A DNA stretch of 9,787 nucleotides from an uncultured Dorea sp. (GTDB lineage: Bacteria > Bacillota > Clostridia > Lachnospirales > Lachnospiraceae). The position numbers were made by a program, and so were the translations under genes. Location of the stretch: assembly GCA_948844705.1 (NCBI GenBank), contig CAQNVT010000118.1, forward strand, positions 1 to 9,787, written 5' to 3'. A model generated the notes under the pieces. The model was not told where the DNA came from. It did not search any database and saw only the letters and a program-made list of their open reading frames with translations. This document shows, piece after piece, positions 1 to 6,177 of the stretch; within the stretch, counting starts at the first letter, position 1; every line of letters begins with the position of its first letter.

Positions 1-58
1 AAGGGCCGCCAGCAGAAGCGACTTTATCAATGTAATGTATCTCTTCTCGCCAGGACAT
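1..58 (-). CDS. 5' end of an unidentified minus-strand gene (partial)
   Basis: On the minus strand an ATG at 58-56 opens a frame that runs off the left edge of the window. It begins MSWREEIHYIDKVASAGGP, 19 residues visible. A good Shine-Dalgarno sequence (GGAGG followed by AAAAGA) sits just before the ATG, and a plausible promoter and leader lie further upstream, which is why I take it as a real start. The fragment is too short to assign a family. Its position, divergent from araR, is compatible with an arabinose-related or unrelated gene. I do not recognise it. Confidence 0.5.
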   Translation of the reverse strand, partial: MSWREEIHYIDKVASAGGP

Positions 59-95
59 TCTTTTCCTCCGCAGACTTCCTTTCCCGATTTGGACA

Positions 96-112
96 GGCGT
101 TTGTCAAACGCC
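96..112 (-). repeat. 17-bp perfect inverted repeat in minus-strand leader
   Basis: GGCGTTTG and CAAACGCC form a perfect 8-bp inverted repeat around a single T (96-103 and 105-112). It lies 38 bases before the minus-strand start codon, inside the predicted leader. With one central base it cannot fold as a tight RNA hairpin without opening the inner pairs, so a protein operator is as likely as an RNA element. No regulator can be named from the sequence. Confidence 0.5.
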
Positions 113-116
113 CAAA

Positions 117-150
117 GGAGCTGCGTACTAATTTATAGTGCGACAGCTCC
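117..150 (-). terminator. Strong hairpin, possible attenuator or terminator in minus-strand leader
   Basis: Bases 117-123 (GGAGCTG) pair with 144-150 (CAGCTCC). The pairing continues inwards, 124-130 with 136-142, with A143 bulged and one G-T pair, giving a 14-bp stem with a loop of about 5 bases. Read on the minus strand it is followed by only TTTGGG, so the U-tract is weak for an intrinsic terminator. It lies between the predicted minus-strand promoter and the minus-strand start codon. That position fits an attenuator or a leader structure better than the end of a gene. It could also be a dispersed intergenic palindrome. Confidence 0.4.
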
Positions 151-235
151 ATTTCTGGTTGCTTAAGTAAAGACTATTTTAAGGCCTGTAATCAATATAG
201 AGTTGCCAAAAACTTTGTATTGCCAGGATTGTGAC

Positions 236-264
236 ACTATATCATGAAAATAAGATAAAGTCAA
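236..264 (-). promoter_or_regulatory. Predicted sigma-70/SigA-type promoter for the leftward gene
   Basis: Read on the minus strand, TTGACT (264-259) and TATAGT (241-236) are separated by 17 bp, close to the consensus for a housekeeping promoter. Transcription would start near 229. It would give an untranslated leader of about 170 nt before the minus-strand ATG at 58, containing the two inverted repeats at 117-150 and 96-112. Evidence is by motif match and position only. Confidence 0.5.
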
Positions 265-433
265 TACGCACAGATTTTGAGTTCGCACATTTTTATTACA
301 ATTGGTAGTATCGTACCAAAAGGTCTTGTTGACAAAAGTGATATAGAAATTTTGCACAAAAAATATATAAATTACACCATTATTTTGAACAAAATTATCG
401 GATTTGTATATATTTTAACAGATTACTAAAAAT

Positions 434-457
434 ACTTGTATTTACATCTATACAAGT
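434..457. promoter_or_regulatory. AraR-type operator before araR
   Basis: ACTTGTAT (434-441) and ATACAAGT (450-457) are a perfect 8-bp inverted repeat with an 8-bp spacer. The half-sites resemble the TTGTA/TACAA core known for AraR operators in Firmicutes. The same arms and the same 8-bp spacing recur at 1635-1656 before araA, which supports binding by the intervening araR product. Here the site overlaps the predicted araR promoter, so it would give autoregulation. Confidence 0.7.
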
Positions 458-465
458 TGTAAAAT
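436..465 (+). promoter_or_regulatory. Predicted araR promoter overlapping the operator
   Basis: TTGTAT (436-441) and TAAAAT (460-465) are 18 bp apart, so the left operator arm supplies the -35 box and the right arm lies in the spacer. Binding by the repressor would block polymerase directly. An alternative promoter is TTGAAC (385-390) with TATATT (409-414), also 18 bp apart, which would place the operator just downstream of the start as a roadblock. I cannot choose between them with certainty. Confidence 0.4.
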
Positions 466-511
466 AGTAAAAGATAGCAGCAGCGTCAATGTGGGAAAGG
501 ATATGGGACAG

Positions 512-1675
512 ATGGCGAAGCATGAAGGTCAGAAATTAAAATATTATACGCTGTCGGTAGATTTGAAGCGCATGATATTGGACGGCGATATTCAGGCGGG
601 GGACAGACTTCCCTCAGAAAATGAACTTGCATCGCGTTATAATATCAGCCGCCATACGGTGCGCAAGGCGCTTGCCATTCTCGAAAATGAAGGCTACATC
701 TATGCAGAGCACGGCAAGGGGACTTTCTGTTCGGAACTTGTACGCCATAGCAAGACTTCCCGCAATATCGCAGTCGTGACGACGTATCTGTCAGATTATA
801 TTTTCCCCAAGGTCGTTCAGGGGATTGACAGCGTCATGACCGAGAAGGGCTACAGCATCATCCTCAAGAATACGCGCAATTCCCGGAAGGCGGAGGCGAG
901 ATGCTTAGAGGAACTTTTGCAGAAAGACATTGAGGGATTGATTATCGAGCCCAGCAAGAGTGAGATTTTCTGCAAGCATATTTCGCTGTACGAGCGTCTG
1001 GAACAGTTTGGGATCCCTTATGTGTTCATTCAGGCGTGCCTGGAACAGATTAAGGATAAGCCCCAGGTGAAGATGGATGACTGCAAGGGCGGCTATCTCG
1101 TCACCAATTACCTGATTTCACTGGGACACCGCAACATTCTGGGCGTGTTTAAGGCAGACGATACCCAGGGGATGGAGCGGCATCGGGGCTATGTCCAGGC
1201 TTTGCAGGAGGCGGGGATTTTGTACAATCCCGATAATATTATCTGGTTCCATACGGAAGACCGTGCGATGAAGCCGTTTGCTGCCTTGCAGGAAATGGTG
1301 CGTAAAGGTTATCCGTTTGACGCGGTGGTCTGTTATAACGACCAGATTGCCGTGGAAATCATCAAGGCGCTGGAAGAGTGCAAGCTTGGCGTGCCGGAGC
1401 AGGTATCGGTGACCGGATATGACAATTCGTTCATTGCAGAGAACAGCCGGATCAAGTTGACGACCATAGCCCACCCGCAGGATAAGCTGGGGGAGATGGC
1501 GGCAAAGCTGTTGTTGGAGCTGATTCAGAATCCCAACGCGGAGATTGCGGAGAATAAGATTCTCATTGAGCCGGAGCTGATTGTCCGGGAGTCCTGCAAG
1601 AGGCGGGGAAATTTTGCTGCTACAGAAAAAACATCTTGTATTGACGACCATACAAGTAATAAAGTAAAAGTATAA
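512..1675 (+). CDS. araR: AraR-type arabinose repressor, GntR/LacI hybrid
   Basis: This is a 387-residue transcriptional repressor of L-arabinose use. Residues about 10-75 form a GntR-family winged helix, with the recognition region RLPSENELASRYNISRHTVR and the wing around YAEHGKGTF. Residues about 85-365 form a LacI/GalR-type sugar-binding domain, with recognisable stretches MDDCKGGYLVTNYLISLGHR, FDAVVCYNDQIA and VSVTGYDNSFIA. This domain order is that of Bacillus AraR. Adjacency to araA and two matching operators support the assignment. I prefer ATG 512 because AAGGA at 497-501 is well spaced for it; GTG 491 has no ribosome-binding site and ATG 503 is too close. The last 15 or so residues are a tail whose DNA holds the araA operator. 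Arabinose as effector is inferred. Confidence 0.9.
   Translation: MAKHEGQKLKYYTLSVDLKRMILDGDIQAGDRLPSENELASRYNISRHTVRKALAILENEGYIYAEHGKGTFCSELVRHSKTSRNIAVVTTYLSDYIFPKVVQGIDSVMTEKGYSIILKNTRNSRKAEARCLEELLQKDIEGLIIEPSKSEIFCKHISLYERLEQFGIPYVFIQACLEQIKDKPQVKMDDCKGGYLVTNYLISLGHRNILGVFKADDTQGMERHRGYVQALQEAGILYNPDNIIWFHTEDRAMKPFAALQEMVRKGYPFDAVVCYNDQIAVEIIKALEECKLGVPEQVSVTGYDNSFIAENSRIKLTTIAHPQDKLGEMAAKLLLELIQNPNAEIAENKILIEPELIVRESCKRRGNFAATEKTSCIDDHTSNKVKV
1635..1656. promoter_or_regulatory. AraR-type operator before araA, inside the end of araR
   Basis: CTTGTAT (1635-1641) and ATACAAG (1650-1656) form a perfect 7-bp inverted repeat with an 8-bp spacer. This is the same geometry and the same half-site as the operator at 434-457. 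It is embedded in the final codons of araR and lies about 100 bp before the araA start, the right place to repress araA separately from araR. Confidence 0.7.
1636..1665 (+). promoter_or_regulatory. Predicted araA promoter overlapping its operator
   Basis: TTGTAT (1636-1641) and TAAAGT (1660-1665) are 18 bp apart, the same arrangement as at the araR promoter (TTGTAT, 18 bp, TAAAAT). The matching layout of operator and promoter elements at both genes is the main support; the -10 box by itself is weak. An araA message would start inside the araR coding end and carry a leader of roughly 80 nt. Confidence 0.4.
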
Positions 1676-1755
1676 GGACAGACTCTTGCGTTGTCAGGAG
1701 CCTGCGGCTGAAAAGCCACAAAATATTATATTATTTCACAGGAGGGTCAGTTATC

Positions 1756-3534
1756 ATGAAATTATCAAAGAATTACAAGTTTTGGTTCTGCACAGGTTCA
1801 CAGGATTTATACGGGGATGAGTGCCTGAGAAATGTAGCAGAGCATTCCAGAATCATTGTCGAGGAGCTGAACAAGTCCGGCGTGCTTCCGTTTGAGGTAG
1901 TGTTAAAGCCGACATTGATTACCAATGAGTTAATCAGAAAGACGTTCAATGAGGCAAACATTGATGAGGACTGCGCAGGCGTTATCGTATGGTGCCATAC
2001 ATTCTCACCGGCGAAATCCTGGATTCTGGGCTTGCAGGAGTATCGTAAGCCGTTGCTGCACTTACATACACAGTTCAACGAGGAGATTCCGTATGACAGC
2101 ATCGACATGGATTTCATGAACGAGAACCAGTCCGCACACGGCGACCGCGAGTGGGGCCATATGGTAACACGTATGGGCATCGAGCGCAAGGTTGTTGTCG
2201 GACACTGGACCAGCCAGGCTGTACGTGAGAAAATCGCATCCTGGATGCGCACTGCAATCGGTATCGTAGAGAGCAGCCATGTACGCGTGATGCGTGTGGC
2301 AGACAATATGAGGAACGTTGCAGTTACCGAAGGCGATAAGGTAGAAGCTCAGTTGAAGTTCGGCTGGGAAGTTGACGCTTATCCGGTAAATGAGATTGCA
2401 GAGGCTGTTGGCGCAGTATCAGAATCCGATACCAACGCACTGGTTGACGAGTATTATGACAAATATGAGATTCTCTTAGAGGGCAGGGATGCAGACGAGT
2501 TTAAGAGACACGTTGCAGTTCAGGCACAGATTGAGATTGGATTTGAGCGTTTCTTAGAGGAGAAGAATTATCAGGCAATCGTTACACACTTTGGTGACCT
2601 TGGCGCATTGAAACAGCTTCCGGGACTTGCTATCCAGCGTCTGATGGAAAAAGGATACGGATTCGGTGCAGAGGGTGACTGGAAGGTTGCAGCTATGGTA
2701 CGCATCATGAAACTGATGTCCGCAGGCATGAAGGACGCAAAGGGAACCTCCATGTTAGAGGATTATACTTATAACCTGGTTCCGGGCAAAGAAGGAATTC
2801 TTCAGGCGCATATGCTGGAGATCTGCCCGACTATCGCAGAAGGCCCGATCAGTATTAAGTGCCAGCCGCTTTCCATGGGTGACAGAGAAGATCCGGCACG
2901 TCTGGACATTGCCATATGCTGCGGGTATGAGAGCCAGCAGGCATTTGCGGCGGCATTTAAGGCAATGTATAAGCTGCCGCCTGCAAAATTCCGGGAAAAG
3001 GGTGAATTCTACCCGCTGCAGCTGCGGTATTCGCTCTCTGAGGATATGGAAGGAAAGAGACTTACGGCGGAAGCAATCCGGACGGCAGGTGAGGAGGATA
3101 TCCCGGCCTGGATGGAGCTTGTGCGTCTTGCCATCGACGGCTACCCGCATTTGAATGAGGAGCAATATCTTCGGAAGCTGAGAGAGCATATTGAAAAGGG
3201 ACAGGCATTGATCCTGAAGGAAAATGAACTGGCGGCCGGAGTGCTGGCTTTTTCTTATGAAACCGGGAGCATCGAATTTTTTGGCGTGCACCCGCAGTAC
3301 CGGAAGGGAAACATTGCACGGCTGTTTTTAGATAAGCTTATGGAAGAGTTTTTGCCTGGGCAGGATATAAGCATTACAACCTACCGGGAAGGAGACAGGG
3401 CCGACACCGGTTATCGTAAAGGCTTAAAGGGGCTTGGATTTGCAGAGAGGGAGCTCCTGACAGAGTTTGGTTATCCGACGCAGAGATTTGTTCTTTCCGT
3501 TCCGGATATGGAGGGCGGCTGTGATGGAAACTAG
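1756..3534 (+). CDS. araA: Chimeric frame: L-arabinose isomerase (residues 1-383) joined to AraC HTH half and GNAT domain
   Basis: The first 383 residues are a clear L-arabinose isomerase, the enzyme that converts L-arabinose to L-ribulose in the cytoplasm. The start KFWFCTGSQDLYG is typical, and the segments GFGAEGDWK, SMLEDYTY and AHMLEICP carry the counterparts of E. coli Glu306, Glu333 and His350. Where the isomerase should continue for about 110 more residues, including the His450-equivalent metal ligand, the frame switches after DPARL. It becomes DIAICCGYESQQAF..., the second helix-turn-helix half of an AraC-family domain (384-425). A GNAT acetyltransferase follows (about 438-585; acetyl-CoA loop around VHPQYRKGNIARLF). 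Without its C-terminus the isomerase should be inactive, and the half HTH should not bind DNA normally. An AGGAGG site (1740-1745) precedes the ATG. The stop overlaps the MATE start by 11 bases. The frame is certain; a natural fusion is doubtful. Confidence 0.85.
   Translation: MKLSKNYKFWFCTGSQDLYGDECLRNVAEHSRIIVEELNKSGVLPFEVVLKPTLITNELIRKTFNEANIDEDCAGVIVWCHTFSPAKSWILGLQEYRKPLLHLHTQFNEEIPYDSIDMDFMNENQSAHGDREWGHMVTRMGIERKVVVGHWTSQAVREKIASWMRTAIGIVESSHVRVMRVADNMRNVAVTEGDKVEAQLKFGWEVDAYPVNEIAEAVGAVSESDTNALVDEYYDKYEILLEGRDADEFKRHVAVQAQIEIGFERFLEEKNYQAIVTHFGDLGALKQLPGLAIQRLMEKGYGFGAEGDWKVAAMVRIMKLMSAGMKDAKGTSMLEDYTYNLVPGKEGILQAHMLEICPTIAEGPISIKCQPLSMGDREDPARLDIAICCGYESQQAFAAAFKAMYKLPPAKFREKGEFYPLQLRYSLSEDMEGKRLTAEAIRTAGEEDIPAWMELVRLAIDGYPHLNEEQYLRKLREHIEKGQALILKENELAAGVLAFSYETGSIEFFGVHPQYRKGNIARLFLDKLMEEFLPGQDISITTYREGDRADTGYRKGLKGLGFAERELLTEFGYPTQRFVLSVPDMEGGCDGN
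2895..2912. other. Abrupt junction: araA to AraC/GNAT gene
   Basis: The switch of protein identity falls at codons 383/384, around 2902-2907. Upstream sequence matches the conserved isomerase segment GDREDPARL. Downstream sequence matches the conserved AraC-HTH segment beginning DIA. CTGG at the join fits both sides, so a short shared sequence may lie at the breakpoint. There is no linker and no insertion-sequence end. Arginine codons also change: CGG is 0 of 19 before the join and 7 of 14 after it within this frame. Confidence 0.75.
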
Positions 3535-4852
3535 ACGGAACAGGCTTGCGGGGGACTTCGGCGGAATGCGTCTTTTTATTTTTGTGCTGCCTACGGTCAT
3601 CATGATGGTTTTTCAGGGCTTATATACGATTGTCGATACGGTTTTCGTATCTTATTTCGCCGGTACGGATGCTCTTGCGGCAATCAATGTTGTCACGCCT
3701 CTAATTAACCTGACGGTGGGGCTCGGAACTATGCTGGCAGCGGGCGGAAATGCGGTTATAGCAAGAAATATGGGCGAGGGAAACGGCGTACAGGCAAAAG
3801 AAAATTTTACGCTGATTATTTTATTTACAGCGGGGACCGGGACTCTGCTTGCGCTTGGTACGGCTCTTCGGCTGGATGCCGTCCTTGGCTTTCTTGGAGC
3901 CGCAGGAAGGATCCTGCCGTTTGCAAAAAGCTATCTGGGTACGATGCTTTTATTTCTGCCATTTTATATGCTTCAGACTGTTTTTGCTAATTTATTTGTG
4001 ACAGCGGGACATCCGGGACTTGGGTCGGTATTGGCAATCCTTGCGGGTGTCCTTAATATTTTGCTGGATTATATCTTCATTGTGTGCTGCGGTATGGGAA
4101 TCCGCGGGGCGGCCCTTGGAACCGGTATCGGGGTGTGTCTGCCGGCTGTTTCCGGGATCCTTTTCTTTTGTGTTTCAAGGAAGGAAACCTTGTGCTTTGT
4201 AAAAACGCATTTTAAGCTTAAGGTTATCGCAGAGAGCTGTTTTAACGGCAGTTCCGAGATGGTAGGCCAGCTGGCCGGTGCGGTAACCACATTGCTTTTT
4301 AACCTATCCATGTTAAGACTAGCAGGAGAGGACGGGGTTGCGGCCGTTACGGTCATCAATTATTCCGGATTTCTTTTTCATACATTTTATATCGGATTTT
4401 CTATGGGAACCGCGCCCCTGATCGGGTATAATCACGGAAGCGGTGACAGGGAGCGGCAAAGGAAGCTGCTTTCTCGCTGTGTCAGATTTATCACGGCAGC
4501 CTCCGGCGGGGTTTTTCTTCTGTGCTTTTTCTTAAGTCCCGTGATCGCAGGCATATTTGCGGGAGAATCGGAAAACGTGTACTTTCTTGCCCTGAGGGGC
4601 CTGCGGATCTTTTCCTTAAGCTTCCTGTTCAGCGGATGGAACCTGTTCATATCGTCTGTGTTTACCGCAGTGTCGGGTGGAAAAACATCTGCGCTGCTGT
4701 CATTTTTACGGACATTCGTACTGCTTGCCGCAGCAATCTTGATTCTGCCGGGACTGCTGGGAGTAACCGGAATATGGCTTGCGGCCCCGGCGGCAGAATT
4801 ATTAGCTTTTGGGATTTCCTATTTCCTTTTCCACGTATGTCTGATAAAATAA
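3524..4852 (+). CDS. MATE-family multidrug/sodium antiporter
   Basis: This 442-residue, very hydrophobic protein belongs to the MATE family of inner-membrane exporters, which expel drugs or metabolites in exchange for Na+ or H+. The N-terminal segment around VLPTVIMMVFQGLYTIVDTV and the following AGTDALAAINVVTPLINL are typical of the family. Length and the spread of hydrophobic stretches fit the usual 12 membrane helices in two six-helix halves; the second half begins near FNGSSEMVGQLAGAVTTLLF. I place the start at ATG 3524, which has GGAGGG at 3510-3515; the frame is open upstream to 3467 but without a site. It overlaps the previous stop by 11 bases, indicating translational coupling to the AraC/GNAT gene. 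The substrate cannot be told. Confidence 0.9.
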   Translation: METRRNRLAGDFGGMRLFIFVLPTVIMMVFQGLYTIVDTVFVSYFAGTDALAAINVVTPLINLTVGLGTMLAAGGNAVIARNMGEGNGVQAKENFTLIILFTAGTGTLLALGTALRLDAVLGFLGAAGRILPFAKSYLGTMLLFLPFYMLQTVFANLFVTAGHPGLGSVLAILAGVLNILLDYIFIVCCGMGIRGAALGTGIGVCLPAVSGILFFCVSRKETLCFVKTHFKLKVIAESCFNGSSEMVGQLAGAVTTLLFNLSMLRLAGEDGVAAVTVINYSGFLFHTFYIGFSMGTAPLIGYNHGSGDRERQRKLLSRCVRFITAASGGVFLLCFFLSPVIAGIFAGESENVYFLALRGLRIFSLSFLFSGWNLFISSVFTAVSGGKTSALLSFLRTFVLLAAAILILPGLLGVTGIWLAAPAAELLAFGISYFLFHVCLIK

Positions 4853-4879
4853 ACTTAAAAATTCAAGAGGAGAAAAAAT

Positions 4880-5206
4880 ATGGCGACAAGCAAGGACTAC
4901 ATCCGTTTTATAATGGAACAGCTGTCCGGTCTGGAGGAAATATCCAGCCGGTCTATGATGGGAGAATACATTATCTATTATAAGGGAAAAATCGCCGCGT
5001 ATGTGTGTGATAACCGCCTGCTGGTCAAGCCGGTGGAGGCCGCGAAAAAATATATTCCGGACGGAATTCTGGAACCGCCCTATGAAGGGGCAAAGGATAT
5101 GCTGCTGGTAGAAAATGTAGACAGTGCGCAGTATCTGAAGGGGCTGTTTGAGGCGATTTACGAAGAGCTTCCCATGCCGAAAAAAAAGAAGGCAAAGAAG
5201 GTCTGA
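4880..5206 (+). CDS. TfoX N-terminal-domain protein
   Basis: This small 108-residue protein matches the TfoX/Sxy N-terminal domain. The diagnostic part is residues about 22-50, where RSMMGEYIIYYKGKIAAYVC is followed by DNRLLVKP. It is a stand-alone N-terminal domain with no TfoX C-terminal domain, as is common in Clostridia. TfoX in Gammaproteobacteria regulates competence, but the role of these short clostridial homologues is unknown and competence should not be assumed. The C-terminus is a short lysine-rich tail (PKKKKAKKV). AGAGGAG precedes the ATG. It lies 27 bases after the MATE gene and 9 before the hydrolase gene, so it is probably in the same operon. Confidence 0.85.
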   Translation: MATSKDYIRFIMEQLSGLEEISSRSMMGEYIIYYKGKIAAYVCDNRLLVKPVEAAKKYIPDGILEPPYEGAKDMLLVENVDSAQYLKGLFEAIYEELPMPKKKKAKKV

Positions 5207-5215
5207 GGGAGGACT

Positions 5216-5896
5216 ATGGATATCAGACATTTCTATATTGAAAAGGGACGGGGCTTCCCGTTACTTCTCCTGCACGGAAACGGAGAAGACAGCAGCTATT
5301 TTAAACATCAGATTACCGAGTTTTCACGCAGATATCATGTGTACGCGATAGACACGCGGGGCCACGGAAAAACGCCCCGGGGAGAAAAGCCCTTTACAAT
5401 CCGCCAGTTTGCGGAAGACTTGCTTGAGTTTATGGATGAACACCGGATCGGGAAAGCACATCTGCTTGGATTTTCGGATGGCGGAAATATTGCGATGATA
5501 TTTGCAATACGGTATCCGGAACGGGTGGACAGGCTGATCCTGAACGGAGCGAATCTGAATGCCGGAGGAGTGAAGAGGAGGACACAGCTTCCCATAGAGA
5601 TCGGGTACCGGTTTGCGAAGAAATTTTCCGGAAAAAGTGAGAAGGCAGAAAGAAACGCAGAAATGCTGGGGCTTATGGTCAATGATCCTGACGTGCCGGC
5701 AAGGGAGCTTGGAAGGATACGGGCAAGGACGCTGGTGATCGCAGGCGCAAACGACATGATCCGGGAGGAGCATACGAGGCTGATCGCATCGGGGATCCGG
5801 GATGCAGAGCTTTCAATTATTGCAGGCGGTCATTTTATCGCAAATAAGAATGCGGAGGTATTTAACCGAAGGGTTCTTGAGTTCCTGGAAGGATAA
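5216..5896 (+). CDS. Alpha/beta-fold hydrolase
   Basis: This 226-residue cytoplasmic enzyme has the alpha/beta-hydrolase fold. The oxyanion-hole motif LLLHGNGED is at about 18-26. The nucleophile elbow GFSDGG is at about 85-90 (Ser87). The acid is probably the Asp in AGANDMI (about 180), and the catalytic His is in GGHF (about 203). The strand-4 region YAIDTRGHGKT is also typical. It is somewhat shorter than the usual 250-300 residues, with a small lid region. The substrate cannot be predicted; esterase or lactonase-like activity is possible. It has a GAGGGAGG site directly before the ATG. It is the last gene of the cassette, before the terminator near 6020. Confidence 0.88.
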   Translation: MDIRHFYIEKGRGFPLLLLHGNGEDSSYFKHQITEFSRRYHVYAIDTRGHGKTPRGEKPFTIRQFAEDLLEFMDEHRIGKAHLLGFSDGGNIAMIFAIRYPERVDRLILNGANLNAGGVKRRTQLPIEIGYRFAKKFSGKSEKAERNAEMLGLMVNDPDVPARELGRIRARTLVIAGANDMIREEHTRLIASGIRDAELSIIAGGHFIANKNAEVFNRRVLEFLEG

Positions 5897-5910
5897 GCTT
5901 ACGGACAGTT

Positions 5911-6003
5911 GTGACGGAGATACGGGAGATGCGGGGGACAAGCGAGACAATAAAAAACTATGAGGAATGGAAAAAAGAGCAGAATCAGAAGGAACCGGAG
6001 TAA
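5911..6003 (+). other. Possible 30-residue reading frame or gene remnant
   Basis: A GTG at 5911 opens a short frame ending at TAA 6001-6003. It has a hydrophilic, coding-like composition (ending NYEEWKKEQNQKEPE). No clear ribosome-binding site precedes it, and its last codons form the left arm of the terminator hairpin. It could be a leftover 3' end of a lost gene, a tiny peptide, or chance. No family is recognised. Confidence 0.2.
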
Positions 6004-6026
6004 AAGCTGTCTGGTTCTTTTTGTTT
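5989..6026 (+). terminator. Intrinsic terminator after the MATE-TfoX-hydrolase genes
   Basis: An 11-bp stem (5989-5999 with 6010-6020, two G-T pairs) with a 10-base loop is followed by a T-run extending to about 6026. It lies about 95 bases after the hydrolase stop codon and before the next promoter. This marks the end of the upstream transcription unit. Confidence 0.7.
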
Positions 6027-6073
6027 GCCGAAAATCCGGCGAAAATAATGCCGGAAATAAATGACAATAATGA

Positions 6074-6101
6074 TTGACAAAAAGTTTAATAGTAGTATAA
6101 T
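6074..6101 (+). promoter_or_regulatory. Consensus promoter of the regulator-potABC operon
   Basis: A perfect TTGACA (6074-6079) and a perfect TATAAT (6096-6101) are separated by 16 bp. Transcription should start near 6108, giving a leader of about 70 nt before the ATG at 6178. This is the strongest promoter match in the window, and such a promoter is normally held in check by a repressor, most simply the XRE-cupin protein it transcribes. Confidence 0.85.
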
Positions 6102-6177
6102 GTATTCAGCGTGAGAAGTTTAGTATAAAATTATTTTTAGTTTAGAGATATTGCGGACGGAAAGGGACAGACTTTTT

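Larger units (their letters stand above)
59..511. other. AT-rich divergent intergenic region
   Basis: About 450 bases lie between the leftward gene and araR. The left part (59-230) holds the predicted minus-strand leader with two inverted repeats. The middle (about 230-420) is very AT-rich with a minus-strand promoter match and no convincing gene. The right part holds the AraR-type operator and the araR promoter. A 64-codon minus-strand frame at 163-357 is not supported as a gene. Confidence 0.6.

Noticed and set aside
103..108. TTGACA on the minus strand as a -35 box
   Set aside because: No -10-like sequence at the right distance; the bases are part of the 17-bp palindrome.
163..357. Minus-strand 64-codon frame in the intergenic region
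   Set aside because: It lies in AT-rich DNA, shows no family resemblance and has no clear ribosome-binding site; it overlaps the predicted minus-strand promoter and leader.
1118..1651. Minus-strand 177-codon frame under araR
   Set aside because: Antisense shadow of the well-supported araR frame; composition is not protein-like for any family.
3467..3523. Upstream extension of the MATE gene to 3467
   Set aside because: It overlaps the end of the previous gene, is not MATE-like and lacks a ribosome-binding site; ATG 3524 has GGAGGG at good spacing.
4880..5206. TfoX-domain protein as evidence of a competence system
   Set aside because: Only the N-terminal domain is present and no competence genes are nearby; short clostridial homologues have no established competence role.
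5324..5773. Two overlapping minus-strand frames under the hydrolase gene
   Set aside because: Shadows of the alpha/beta hydrolase, whose catalytic motifs are in the forward frame.
6027..6040. Small GCCG/CGGC hairpin after the terminator
   Set aside because: Only a 4-bp stem with no following T-run; the stem ending at 6020 is much better as the terminator.
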